Part shown: one piece after another, positions 8,548-17,333 of the stretch
Position numbering within the stretch: the stretch's first letter is position 1
Layout of the letters: each line of letters opens with the position of its first letter
Origin: Pseudoalteromonas viridis
Lineage (GTDB): Bacteria; Pseudomonadota; Gammaproteobacteria; Enterobacterales; Alteromonadaceae
DNA: 64,000 bases
Assembly: GCF_017742995.1 (NCBI RefSeq)
Contig: NZ_CP072425.1
Coordinates: 4,039,001-4,103,000 of the forward strand
Direction of reading: 5' to 3'
Position numbers and translations under genes: made by a program
The notes under the pieces: generated by a model
Seen by the model: only the letters and a program-made list of their open reading frames with translations
Databases searched by the model: none
What the model was told of the DNA's origin: nothing

Positions 8548-9337
8548 ATGTCGTAACCTGACGGTGACCCGCGGCGCCAAGCCGGTACTGACTGAGGTGT
8601 CATTGACGCTAAAAACCGGTCAGTTTATTGCCTTACTGGGTGAAAATGGTGCCGGTAAGTCGACCCTGCTGAGCGCGATTTGCGATGATATTCCTTATCA
8701 TGGCGAGATCGTATGGCGCGGCGCACCACTCAATACGCTGGACCCGCTAACGCTGGCCACACAGCGGGCCGTGCTGTTGCAGCACAATCGGGTCAACTTT
8801 GCCTTTAATACCACCGAGCTTATCGCCATGGGCCGCTACCCTTATCAGGAAAGTCCCAGGGAACAAGCCGCCGTGGTGGATCAACTCATCACCAAGCTGG
8901 CCCTGGAACAGCTCGCCAGACGTGAGGTTACGCAACTGTCTGGCGGCGAATTTCAGCGCGCCCAGTTTGCCCGCTGCCTGGCCCAGCTAAATGCACATGA
9001 CCCGGGCACCCGAAACAAGCTGATGTTGCTGGATGAACCGACCTCGGCGCTGGATCTGCACCACCAGCATCGGGTTCTCAGTGCCGCGCAACGCTTTGCC
9101 CGTCAGGGCAATACCGTTATTGCCGTGTTACATGATTTAAATCTCGCGTCGCTTTATGCCGACCGGATCCTCTTGCTGGATAATGGCCAGATCCGCAGCG
9201 ATGGCCCGCCGCAAGAAGTCCTCAGGCGCGATGTATTGCAACCCATTTACCAAACAGGCATGCAGATTAACCTGCATCCCGGATATAATATACCTATGAT
9301 ATTCTCAGAACCGCTAACAGGAGCTCCCAATGCGTGA
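8540..9337 (+). CDS. hmuV: Haem ABC transporter ATP-binding protein HmuV
   Basis: 265 residues. Walker A GENGAGKST, signature LSGGEFQRAQFARCL, Walker B LMLLDEPTSALD and the switch histidine in AVLHDLNLAS are all intact, so it should be an active ATPase. ATG 8540 is preceded by GAGG with a five-base gap and overlaps the hmuU end by 8 bp; a GTG two codons upstream lies inside that ribosome-binding site. It energises haem import through HmuU. Confidence 0.95.
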   Translation: MLECRNLTVTRGAKPVLTEVSLTLKTGQFIALLGENGAGKSTLLSAICDDIPYHGEIVWRGAPLNTLDPLTLATQRAVLLQHNRVNFAFNTTELIAMGRYPYQESPREQAAVVDQLITKLALEQLARREVTQLSGGEFQRAQFARCLAQLNAHDPGTRNKLMLLDEPTSALDLHHQHRVLSAAQRFARQGNTVIAVLHDLNLASLYADRILLLDNGQIRSDGPPQEVLRRDVLQPIYQTGMQINLHPGYNIPMIFSEPLTGAPNA

Positions 9338-10070
9338 ACAAGCTGTTTTTGAAGCGCGCCAGCTACTCAGACATTCGACTGTCTGTGTAATGTCCACACT
9401 CTCTAAAAACCTGGCCGGCTATCCGTTTGGCTCAGTCACGCCATTTATGAGTGACGATCAGGGTCGGCTGATTTTTTACATTGCAGGCATTGCACAGCAT
9501 TCACGCAACCTGACAGCCGACAGCAGAGTGTGCGCGACGATATTTGATGCGGCGCAAAGCGGCGATCAGAACGAGCATGCCCGCGTCACCATAGTCGGCG
9601 ACGCCACCCCGGTGCCAGATGAAGAAGCAGCCGAGTTACTGCTGCGCTATGAGCGTCACTTTCCTGAGGCCATCAGCTACCGCCAGGCACATGATTTCAA
9701 ATTGTGGCGTATGGACATAAAACGCGTGCGTTATATCGCCGGCTTTGGCCAGATATTTTGGCTGGAGGCAGACGAATGGGCACAGCCTGCAGCCAATTGG
9801 GATTTGGCCAGCGAAGCGCATATGGTGGCACATATGAATGACGACCATCAGGATGCCAATCAGCTGATCCTTAAGCTGGTGCATAATGTTGATGCAACAG
9901 ACGTGACGATGACGACGATCCTCACTGAAGGCTGCTATTTAAGAGCCAATGACAAGTCTTATTACGTGCCCTTCGACACGCGCTGTGAAGACGCGACGGC
10001 AGTGCGTAAAGCGCTGGTGCGCCTAACCAAAGCCGCCCGCGCACAGTTTGCTGAAGCCATAGAAAGCTAG
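9330..10070 (+). CDS. hutZ: Haem utilisation protein HutZ/HugZ (haem-degrading)
   Basis: 246 residues. N-terminal split-barrel flavin-type fold (STVCVMSTLSKNLAGYPFGS, GRLIFYIAGIAQHSRNL, DSRVCATIFD) followed by a DUF2470-like C-terminal domain with AHMVAHMNDDHQDA, the region that supplies the haem-ligand histidine in related HugZ/HutZ. These proteins bind and cleave haem to release iron in the cytoplasm. It overlaps hmuV by 8 bp with a good AGGAG, making it the last gene of the uptake operon. No canonical haem oxygenase is present nearby, so HutZ is the likely degrading step. Confidence 0.9.
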   Translation: MREQAVFEARQLLRHSTVCVMSTLSKNLAGYPFGSVTPFMSDDQGRLIFYIAGIAQHSRNLTADSRVCATIFDAAQSGDQNEHARVTIVGDATPVPDEEAAELLLRYERHFPEAISYRQAHDFKLWRMDIKRVRYIAGFGQIFWLEADEWAQPAANWDLASEAHMVAHMNDDHQDANQLILKLVHNVDATDVTMTTILTEGCYLRANDKSYYVPFDTRCEDATAVRKALVRLTKAARAQFAEAIES

Positions 10071-10075
10071 CGATT

Positions 10076-10115
10076 AAAAAAGGACAGAGTGATTTGCATC
10101 AGTCTGTCCTTTTCT
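10076..10115. terminator. Shared bidirectional terminator of hutZ and ffh
   Basis: AAAAGGACAGA and TCTGTCCTTTT pair around a 14-base loop, with T-rich tracts following in both directions. It sits in the 61-bp gap between the convergent genes. Confidence 0.85.
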
Positions 10116-10131
10116 CGATTTTGAGTCTGAA

Positions 10132-11511
10132 TTAAAACTTCGGACCGCCACCACCGAACATGCCCGGTGGCATCATGCCTTTCATGTTCTTCATCATTTT
10201 CATCATGCCGCCCTTACCCTTCATCTTTTTCATCATTTTTTGCATCTGGGTAAACTGCTTGAGCAGCTTATTGATATCCTGAACCTGAGTACCTGAACCG
10301 GCCGCGATCCGCTTCTTACGCGATCCTTTGATCACTTCCGGACGCGCGCGCTCGTGCGGTGTCATGGAGTTAATGATGGCTTCCATCTGGTTAAATGTCT
10401 TATCGTTCACCTGACCTTTCACGGCATCCGGCAGGTTTGACATACCAGGCAATTTATCCAACATCGACATCATGCCCCCCATGTTTTTCATCTGGCGCAG
10501 TTGTTCAGCAAAGTCTTCGAGCGTGAAACCATCGCCTTTAAAGACTTTCTCGGCCACTTTAGCCGCTTTGTCTTTATCAACCTTAGACTCGACTTCTTCG
10601 ATCAATGACAGCACGTCACCCATACCAAGAATACGTGACGCCACACGATCCGGGTGGAATGGCTCTAGTGCATCCGTGCGCTCGCCCACACCGATGAACT
10701 TAATCGGTTTACCTGTGATATGACGGATAGACAGGGCCGCACCACCGCGGGCATCACCGTCTGTTTTGGTCAGGATCACACCGGTCAGCGGCAGCGCTTC
10801 GTCGAATGCTTTCGCCGTATTCGCAGCATCCTGACCTGTCATGGAGTCAACCACAAACAGGGTTTCAATCGGAGAGATAGCTGCGTGCAGGTCTTTGATC
10901 TCGCCCATCATCTCATTATCGACGTGCAAACGACCCGCGGTATCCACCAGCACTACATCAATGAACTTTTTCTTCGCGTGCAAAATCGCATTCGTTGCGA
11001 TGTCCACCGGCTTTTGCGAAATATCACTGGGGAAGAACTCAACGTCTACTTCTGTGGCCAAGGTTTCCAGCTGCTTGATAGCCGCCGGACGGTAGACGTC
11101 GGCACTGACTACCAGCACAGATTTTTTCTTACGCTCTTTTAAGAACTTAGCCAGCTTGCCCACACTGGTGGTTTTACCCGCACCTTGCAGACCGGCCATC
11201 ATGACAACCGCTGGCGGTTGCGCTGCCAGGTTCAGCTCTTCATTGGCCTCCCCCATGGCTTTTTCGAGTTCTTCACGTACGATCTTGATGAAAACCTGGC
11301 CCGGACTCAGGCTCTTAGTCACTTCAACACCCACTGCACGCTCTTTAACCTGCTTAACAAAGTCTCTGACGACGGGCAAAGCCACGTCCGCTTCGAGCAG
11401 TGCCATACGCACTTCACGGAGCGTTTCTTTAATATTGTCTTCGGTTAGTCGGCCGCGGCCGCTGATGTTTTTAAGCGTTTTTCCTAAGCGTTCTTGGAGG
11501 TTCTCAAACAT
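10132..11511 (-). CDS. ffh: Signal recognition particle protein Ffh
   Basis: 459 residues. N domain (1-90), then the NG GTPase with G1 GLQGAGKTTSVGKLA, DTAGRLHVD (G3), TKTDGDARGG (G4) and a methionine-rich M domain (MMKKMKGKGGMMKMMKNMKG) that binds signal peptides and 4.5S RNA. It targets nascent inner-membrane proteins to FtsY. Length and motifs match E. coli Ffh. It is transcribed away from ypjD, the usual neighbour in gammaproteobacteria. No 4.5S RNA gene was recognised in the window. Confidence 0.98.
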   Translation of the reverse strand: MFENLQERLGKTLKNISGRGRLTEDNIKETLREVRMALLEADVALPVVRDFVKQVKERAVGVEVTKSLSPGQVFIKIVREELEKAMGEANEELNLAAQPPAVVMMAGLQGAGKTTSVGKLAKFLKERKKKSVLVVSADVYRPAAIKQLETLATEVDVEFFPSDISQKPVDIATNAILHAKKKFIDVVLVDTAGRLHVDNEMMGEIKDLHAAISPIETLFVVDSMTGQDAANTAKAFDEALPLTGVILTKTDGDARGGAALSIRHITGKPIKFIGVGERTDALEPFHPDRVASRILGMGDVLSLIEEVESKVDKDKAAKVAEKVFKGDGFTLEDFAEQLRQMKNMGGMMSMLDKLPGMSNLPDAVKGQVNDKTFNQMEAIINSMTPHERARPEVIKGSRKKRIAAGSGTQVQDINKLLKQFTQMQKMMKKMKGKGGMMKMMKNMKGMMPPGMFGGGGPKF

Positions 11512-11647
11512 TTATCGCTTCCAGTATGTCGTAATTGCCCAGCATTATACTGATATGCGCGTCACTAATACAGTATTCAAGTCAGTTAAGAAACTTTTTC
11601 CCTGCCCCTATGCAAGAACCCGTGCTTAAAATACAATAGCCTACAAA

Positions 11648-11659
11648 AGGAGCATGTAA
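11648..11659 (+). promoter_or_regulatory. AGGAG followed by an ATG-TAA start-stop
   Basis: AGGAG is followed closely by ATG TAA (11654-11659), 14 nt before the ypjD ATG, which itself has no clear ribosome-binding site. Minimal start-stop pairs can hold ribosomes and alter translation of the next gene. It may also be chance. Confidence 0.35.
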
Positions 11660-11673
11660 GTAGAAAGCCACTC

Positions 11674-12480
11674 ATGTTGATCATCAGTTTATCTTTGTTT
11701 GCCAGTCTGTTTTATGTACTTGCCACCGGGCATGTGTTGTCGCGCCTATTCCATAAGGAAGGCCCCAGCCAAAAGCTGACCATTATTTTCAGTACGGTGG
11801 CGATACTCAGCCACATGCTGGTGCTGGTAAACTCCGTGTTTACGCAAGATGGGCAGGACCTCAGTACCATTAATGTGGCGCTGCTTACCTGCTGGGTCAT
11901 TGTGGTGTCGGTGACAACGGTTTCTCTGAAGTTTCCGGCCACTCTTTTATTACCCGTTGTCTATGGGTTCGCTGCGCTGCTGTTGGTTGCCAGCTTGTTT
12001 GTGCCACATCATATCGTGATGAAATCACTGGATGTGGACATTGGCCTGGTCGTGCATATTTCCTTATCTTTGCTGGCTTACTGCGTGCTTATCATCGCCA
12101 CGCTTTATGCGGTGCAGTTTTACTTCATTGACCGCCGTCTGAAAGAAAAAGACCTGGCCATCATGCACAGTCATTTGCCGCCATTGATGCAGGTTGAATC
12201 ACAGCTCTATCAGCTGCTAACTGTCGGTACGGGCCTGTTAACTCTGGCGCTGCTCTCGGGCTTTGTGTTCCTTGAAGGCATGTTTGCCAAAGAGTTTTTA
12301 CACAAAACCGTGTTGTCACTGGTTGCCTGGGCTATGTTCAGTGCCGTTACCATTGGCCACCACCAGTTTGGCTGGCGGGGCAAGTCTGTGGTATTTGCAG
12401 TGTTAGGTGCGTCAGGTATCGTTACCTTGGCCTATTTCGGCAGTCGCTTTGTTCAAGAAGTGATCTTAGGTAAGTTTTAA
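11674..12480 (+). CDS. ypjD: YpjD-type inner-membrane protein, cytochrome c assembly (CcsA/HemX) family
   Basis: 268 residues with about eight hydrophobic segments. The YpjD arrangement of a CcsA-like core is visible: VHISLSLLAYCVLIIATLYA, then a loop with RRLKEKDLAIMHSHLPPLMQVE, and a conserved HHQFGWRGK near the end. In E. coli ypjD lies between ffh and the CorB-type gene yfjD, as here. Proteins of the CcsA superfamily handle haem, but YpjD's exact job is not settled; a role linked to the neighbouring CorB-like transporter has been suggested. The start at 11674 has no strong ribosome-binding site. Confidence 0.85.
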   Translation: MLIISLSLFASLFYVLATGHVLSRLFHKEGPSQKLTIIFSTVAILSHMLVLVNSVFTQDGQDLSTINVALLTCWVIVVSVTTVSLKFPATLLLPVVYGFAALLLVASLFVPHHIVMKSLDVDIGLVVHISLSLLAYCVLIIATLYAVQFYFIDRRLKEKDLAIMHSHLPPLMQVESQLYQLLTVGTGLLTLALLSGFVFLEGMFAKEFLHKTVLSLVAWAMFSAVTIGHHQFGWRGKSVVFAVLGASGIVTLAYFGSRFVQEVILGKF

Positions 12481-12573
12481 TCTAAGTTTTAGCTTAAGTT
12501 CACGGTTTTTGACTTGACTCTGAATTCTGGCTAACGCTTAATACTCCTTCGTAAGCAAAAAAGGGATCCTCTT

Positions 12574-13857
12574 TTGGACGACATATCAACCAGCGCCTTG
12601 TTTATTATTCTTGGCGTGCTTGTTCTGCTCTCGGGTTATTTTTCCAGTTCGGAAACCGGGATCATGTCTATCAATCGCTACCGATTGCGTCACTTGGTCA
12701 AAGAAAAACACAAGTCGGCACAACGCGTAGACGAACTTCTGAAGCGCCCAGACCGCTTAATTGGTCTGATCCTTATCGGTAATAACCTGGTTAACATTGC
12801 GGCCTCTGCGGTTGCCACTGTCTTAGGTATGCGCCTGCTGGGCGATGCCGGTATCGTGGTTGCCACCTTTGCACTGACGCTGGTCATTTTGATCTTCGCT
12901 GAAGTGACCCCCAAAACACTGGCGGCACTGTATCCTGAAAAAATCGCGTTTCCCAGCTCTGTGATTCTTAAGCTGCTGTTAAAAATACTCTTCCCTGTGG
13001 TTGTCACGGTTAACTGGATCACCAACGGCATGTTAAAGCTGATTGGGGTGTCACCAGAGCAAATCGAAGAACACAGTCTGAGTAAAGAAGAACTTAAAAC
13101 AGTCCTGAATGAATCCGGAGCCATGTTGCCAACTAATCACCAGGATATGATGACCTCCATCCTGGATTTAGATCATGTAACGGTTGAAGACATTATGATC
13201 CCGCGCAATGAGATCAATGCCATCGACATTAATGATGACTGGAAAGACATTTCCAAGCAGCTAACCAATGCACAGCACACTCGGGTACTGCTGTATCGGG
13301 ATCAGATTGATGATGCCGTCGGTTTTATTCACTCACGCGATGCCTTACGCCTGCTGACCAAAGAGCAGTTTGATAAGCCTTCATTACTGCGTGCTGTACG
13401 CGAGATTTACTATATTCCGGAAAGCACCTCGCTCAATACTCAGCTGCTGAAGTTCCAGCAGAACAAAGAGCGTATCGGCCTGGTGGTAGATGAATACGGT
13501 GACATTCAGGGTCTGGTAACGCTGGAAGACATTCTGGAAGAAGTAGTGGGTGACTTTACCACGACCAAAACGCCTGCCCCAAGCGATGAAGTGGACGTAC
13601 AAAACGACGGCTCCGTGATGGTTGACGGAGGTGCCAACGTGCGCGACCTTAATAAAGAGATGCGCTGGCACCTGCCGACAGAAGGGCCTAAGACTTTGAG
13701 TGGCTTGATTGTTGAGCATCTTGAAGATATTCCGCAGACTCAGCTGGGCCTGAAAATAGCGGGCTACCCGATGGAAGTGGTCGAAATCAAGGAAAATATG
13801 ATCAAGGTGGTGAAGGTTTACCCGCACAAGAAAAAGAAATCGGTTATACCTCACTAA
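12574..13857 (+). CDS. yfjD: CNNM/CorB-type divalent cation transporter (HlyC/CorC family)
   Basis: 427 residues. N-terminal DUF21/CNNM membrane domain (GYFSSSETGIMSINRYRLRHL with the conserved SSSETG), followed by a CBS pair (HVTVEDIMIPRNEI, RIGLVVDEYGDIQGLVTLED) and a C-terminal CorC_HlyC domain. It is an inner-membrane protein tied to Mg2+ or Co2+ handling. The start is TTG at 12574, with AGGGA eight bases upstream; its N-terminus MDDISTSALFIIL lines up with E. coli YfjD, which supports the rare start codon. It follows ypjD by 93 bp and ends in a strong terminator. Confidence 0.93.
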   Translation: MDDISTSALFIILGVLVLLSGYFSSSETGIMSINRYRLRHLVKEKHKSAQRVDELLKRPDRLIGLILIGNNLVNIAASAVATVLGMRLLGDAGIVVATFALTLVILIFAEVTPKTLAALYPEKIAFPSSVILKLLLKILFPVVVTVNWITNGMLKLIGVSPEQIEEHSLSKEELKTVLNESGAMLPTNHQDMMTSILDLDHVTVEDIMIPRNEINAIDINDDWKDISKQLTNAQHTRVLLYRDQIDDAVGFIHSRDALRLLTKEQFDKPSLLRAVREIYYIPESTSLNTQLLKFQQNKERIGLVVDEYGDIQGLVTLEDILEEVVGDFTTTKTPAPSDEVDVQNDGSVMVDGGANVRDLNKEMRWHLPTEGPKTLSGLIVEHLEDIPQTQLGLKIAGYPMEVVEIKENMIKVVKVYPHKKKKSVIPH

Positions 13858-13859
13858 TA

Positions 13860-13887
13860 AAAAAAGCCGCAATCGCGGCTTTTTTTA
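13860..13887. terminator. Bidirectional terminator between yfjD and the SLT lipoprotein gene
   Basis: AGCCGC/GCGGCT stem with an AATC loop (13865-13880), with a run of A before and seven T after, works in both directions. Confidence 0.9.
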
Positions 13888-13901
13888 GACCAATTTACTT
13901 A

Positions 13902-14510
13902 TCAGAAGAACAAGCGTTCGAACCAGTTCTTATCCAGATCGGCTTCACAGCGTCTGAGCTGCGCACCATAACGAGACGCCCTGTGCTTCACCTTGTTGGC
14001 CACCTTCATTAGCCATTTCTTCTTTTTATAAGTGCCGCGACGATAGCCACCCCAGCCTTCGTGATAATTCAGATATTGCGCATAGGCATCCCATTTTGAA
14101 ACGCCATTGATTTTATGCGTTTTATACACAAACCACCCCATGAAATCGATGGCATCTTCAAAGTCGTCTCTGTCGGCTCCTGAGTTGCCCGTCTCACGAA
14201 TATAATCGCTCCAGGTCGGGGTTTTGGCCTGCGAGTAGCCATACGCACTGCTGGCACGACCAATGGGAATAATCCATAAAAAATATTCCATCGGAGGTGC
14301 GGCATCGTGCCTGAACGAGCTTTCCTGATACATCATGCTCATCAGCACATGTTTGGGCGATCCCCACTTTTCTTGTGCATCTTTTGCATCAAAGTACCAG
14401 TCGTCCTTTTCTTCAAAAATCTTACAAATATCATTAGGTTGCTTCGGAGGTGCCGTGGCACAACCGGTGAGCGCAGCCAACAAAGGTAATAAAATTATTT
14501 TTTTTCTCAT
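13902..14510 (-). CDS. Lytic-transglycosylase-like lipoprotein (SLT fold)
   Basis: 202 residues from ATG 14510: MRKKIILLPLLAALTGC is a lipoprotein signal with the lipid-bearing cysteine at 17. The mature part carries VLMSMMYQESSFRHDA, where Glu63 sits as the catalytic acid of SLT transglycosylases, then GRASSAYGYSQAKTPTWSDY and YLNYHEGWGGYRRGTY, the family's substrate groove. It should cut peptidoglycan glycan strands near the membrane. The frame is open for 23 more codons upstream, but only the inner ATG gives the signal peptide. Transcribed alone between two terminators. Confidence 0.85.
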   Translation of the reverse strand: MRKKIILLPLLAALTGCATAPPKQPNDICKIFEEKDDWYFDAKDAQEKWGSPKHVLMSMMYQESSFRHDAAPPMEYFLWIIPIGRASSAYGYSQAKTPTWSDYIRETGNSGADRDDFEDAIDFMGWFVYKTHKINGVSKWDAYAQYLNYHEGWGGYRRGTYKKKKWLMKVANKVKHRASRYGAQLRRCEADLDKNWFERLFF

Positions 14511-14600
14511 TTTTTTATGAACTCGTTGAACTTTTTTAAATTGTGCCGGTCCTACTTTCTGAATGCAGCAGTTTAGCATTGTTTCATCCCTGAAATTTAT

Positions 14601-14628
14601 TTACGCAGCCTCTCGGCTGCGTTTTTTT
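14601..14628. terminator. Hairpin with T-run between gshA and the SLT lipoprotein
   Basis: ACGCAGCC/GGCTGCGT stem with a TCTC loop. It has a strong T-run on the plus strand and a weaker AAATAAATTT after it on the minus strand, where gshA ends. It most likely ends gshA transcription. The better plus-strand form faces no known plus-strand gene. Confidence 0.75.
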
Positions 14629-16204
14629 ATGCCCGTGAAAAATAGTCCCGCAAGAACTCATTAAAAGGTGCGCTATCCGCTGCAACCACGCCTTGCTCAT
14701 CCGTAAAGGACTGTGCACGCATGGTATCCAGCGTTTCAGCTGCATAGGCCTGATACTGAGCCGAAGCGTGATGCTTTTTATAACCCGCGGCCAGTGATAA
14801 AGCCAGCTCGCCACTGTCCTTATCCTCGCTGGTAAGTTGTGCAACAATACGCCCGGAGATGGTCAGCTCAGGCTGAGTCACCCAGGCTTTGAGCTTTTCA
14901 ATCACCTCAGCGTAACACTGTGTACCCTGTGCCTCGTCCATTAACGCAGCCACGCTCTCAAGCTGAGCAAAGATGTCCAGGCCCCATTGCTGCAAAGAGT
15001 AAGCCTCAGCGCCGCGCTGTAACATAACCTGAGGGTTGCGTCCTTCGTTAATTACCTGCTGCAAGTTGGCATCACAGGTTTTTTGCTCCTCCCAGCTCAG
15101 CTCAGGAGAATCTTTCAATAAACAGTAACTGAGGAAGACGTCCAAAAATAGGATCTGCTCCAGATCAATGCCGGTTTCACTGAAAGGGTTAACGTCCAGC
15201 GCCCGGATCTCAACATATTCAATCCCGCCCCGACTCAATGCCTGAGTGGGCGTCTCACCTGAGCGTCCGTTACGCTTTGGCCGGATAGGTGAATAGAATT
15301 CATTTTCGATCTGCAAGATATTCTTGTTGAGCTGCTTAGGCGTCTCATGCTGATAGTCCGGGATATGGTGATACAGATCCGAGCGACAGCGGATGGCATT
15401 TTGTAATCCGGTAATGTATTCATCCAGACTGTTATATGTCACCTTCAGCGATGACTGAGCGCTGTTGGTGTAACCCAAATCTCCCAGCCGCAGTGCAGTA
15501 CCGTATTCCAGATACAGGGTGCCTTTACCCAGCTTTTTAAAAGGTAACTGGCTATTTTTGCCCTGCAAAAAGGAGCTACACAAAGCCGGCGATGCGCCAA
15601 ACAGGTAGCTTATTAACCACAGTTCACGCTTGAAGTTACGGATAAGCCCAAGATATTGTGCAGAGATAAAGTCTTGTAAAGGGCGCGTATCCTGCTCAAG
15701 CTGTTGCAGGCTCTGCCACAAGGTATCCGGGAATGAGATATTGAAATGCACACCTGCTATGGCCTGCATCATGCTGCCGTAACGGTTTTTCAGGCCTTCC
15801 CGATACAGGGTTTTCATCCGGCCTATATTAGAGTCACCAAACTGGGCCAGCACGATATCGTCTTCATGCTGGATGAAGCATGGCATACTCATTGGCCACA
15901 AAAGTTCATCGCCCATATGGCTCAGGGTGTACTTCTGTAAATCGCTCAGCTGCGCAAGCGTCTCCTGTGGAGACTCACTCACCGGGGTGATAAACTCCAG
16001 TAACGATTCAGAAAAATCAGTGGTGATCGCACCATGGGTCAATGCATGGCCCGCGCCCTGTGGATGGGGCGTTTTGGCTATCTCTCCGGATGGCTTAATC
16101 CTCAGCGCTTCGCGTTCTATCCCGCGTTTAATGCCACGTAAAGCACTCAGATGTGCTGGTGTTGCAAGCGCTTTTAACTTGCCTTGTAAATTTAATTGTT
16201 TCAA
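14627..16204 (-). CDS. gshA: Glutamate-cysteine ligase
   Basis: 525 residues, matching the gammaproteobacterial GshA class (E. coli 518). It joins glutamate and cysteine by a gamma-peptide bond using ATP, the first and rate-limiting step of glutathione synthesis. The family stretches GIKRGIEREALRI, TTDFSESLLEFITPV, LSHMGDELLWPMSMPC and YVEIRALDVNPFSETG (metal and glutamate binding) are all intact. Single gene with 71 bp to the upstream oxidoreductase gene; no regulatory site recognised. Confidence 0.98.
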   Translation of the reverse strand: MKQLNLQGKLKALATPAHLSALRGIKRGIEREALRIKPSGEIAKTPHPQGAGHALTHGAITTDFSESLLEFITPVSESPQETLAQLSDLQKYTLSHMGDELLWPMSMPCFIQHEDDIVLAQFGDSNIGRMKTLYREGLKNRYGSMMQAIAGVHFNISFPDTLWQSLQQLEQDTRPLQDFISAQYLGLIRNFKRELWLISYLFGASPALCSSFLQGKNSQLPFKKLGKGTLYLEYGTALRLGDLGYTNSAQSSLKVTYNSLDEYITGLQNAIRCRSDLYHHIPDYQHETPKQLNKNILQIENEFYSPIRPKRNGRSGETPTQALSRGGIEYVEIRALDVNPFSETGIDLEQILFLDVFLSYCLLKDSPELSWEEQKTCDANLQQVINEGRNPQVMLQRGAEAYSLQQWGLDIFAQLESVAALMDEAQGTQCYAEVIEKLKAWVTQPELTISGRIVAQLTSEDKDSGELALSLAAGYKKHHASAQYQAYAAETLDTMRAQSFTDEQGVVAADSAPFNEFLRDYFSRA

Positions 16205-16275
16205 AAACTAATACCTCGAGGCCCGGTGCTCAGTAGTACACAATGCTACTGTCAATTGGGGCAAATTACGAATAC

Positions 16276-17211
16276 TCAAGCGGTAATGATCACTTTGCCA
16301 CAATGAGTGCCCTGTTCAAGATACTCATGTGCCCGCTGAATATCGCTTAATTCAAATTGCTGACTGACGACCACCTTTAATTGCCCGCTCTGGAACGCTT
16401 CATACAAGTGAGTCAGTTGCGTCTGGTTTGCTTCAACCAACAGACCGCGTCCGCGAACCTGTTGCTCATGAGCAACCGCTAATATCTGCTCTTTGGTCAC
16501 CGTTGGAATTGTCACTAAGTCTGAACCTGGCAGCAGGTTTCTTGTCATCTGCTCGCCAAGTGCTCCACCTACCAGATCGATCAGGATCCCGTCTCGCGGC
16601 TGTGCCAAATAGTCCGTTGGAGTCATCGCCTGGATCTTCAGAGTCTCGAACAGCTCATGCTCAGTCCGACGGCTTACCGGGATCACCTCAAAACCACGGA
16701 GTCTGGCTATTTGCAGCAATAAATGGCCAACGCCACCGGTTGCAGCATTAACATACACAGACCGGTTGTCAGGCTCAAAATCAGCCAGTGCCTGCCAGGC
16801 AGTTAAGCCCGCCAAACACAGACCGGATAAACTCGCATCCGCTTTCTCATCCACCTTGATTAACTCGTCGGCGTCGGCATAGACATGAGTTGCATAACAA
16901 CCAGGGTGCGCCGCAAAGCCAACCATACCAATCACAGTATCGCCCGGCTGTAAGCGCGTGACACCGTCACCGGTTTGCACCACTTTGCCAAGCACATCAT
17001 AACCCAGTGGCAAAAAAGCATCGGGCAATTTGGCCGCGGCAACATAGCCAAGACCATTGCGTGTTTTCATATCTATGGGATTGACGGATGTTGAAATGAC
17101 TTGAATCAACACCTGTTGGCTCTCAGGCGGTGTCAGTGGTAGCAGCTGTTCACATAGTTCGGTGCTGCCACCAAATTGAAATATGCCATACTGGCGAAAG
17201 TACTTTTCCAT
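16276..17211 (-). CDS. Medium-chain NADP-dependent oxidoreductase (quinone-reductase type)
   Basis: 311 residues of the zinc-independent medium-chain dehydrogenase family: GroES-like N-terminus (VLIQVISTSVNPIDMKTRNG, YDVLGKVVQTGDGVTRLQPGD), nucleotide-binding NAATGGVGHLLLQIARLRG, and C-terminal HEYLEQGTHCGKVII. The structural-zinc cysteines are absent, as in quinone oxidoreductases. It likely reduces a quinone or an activated alkene with NADPH; the substrate cannot be read from the sequence. It stands alone between gshA and clpB. Confidence 0.85.
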   Translation of the reverse strand: MEKYFRQYGIFQFGGSTELCEQLLPLTPPESQQVLIQVISTSVNPIDMKTRNGLGYVAAAKLPDAFLPLGYDVLGKVVQTGDGVTRLQPGDTVIGMVGFAAHPGCYATHVYADADELIKVDEKADASLSGLCLAGLTAWQALADFEPDNRSVYVNAATGGVGHLLLQIARLRGFEVIPVSRRTEHELFETLKIQAMTPTDYLAQPRDGILIDLVGGALGEQMTRNLLPGSDLVTIPTVTKEQILAVAHEQQVRGRGLLVEANQTQLTHLYEAFQSGQLKVVVSQQFELSDIQRAHEYLEQGTHCGKVIITA

Positions 17212-17297
17212 GGAAGATGCGGGTTTAAATGCTGATAAGGAACTTTAACATACCACGTGAAAACCCCCAACCTCAGCACGTTGAATTTAGGAATGAT

Positions 17298-17322
17298 ACG
17301 GGGCAGCCTTGTGCTGCCCCAT
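17298..17322 (-). terminator. Hairpin after clpB
   Basis: GGGGCAGC/GCTGCCCC, an 8-bp perfect stem with a CTTGT loop, lies 14 bp past the clpB stop. The following T-tract is poor, so termination strength is uncertain. Confidence 0.55.
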
Positions 17323-17333
17323 TGTTGCAGGGT

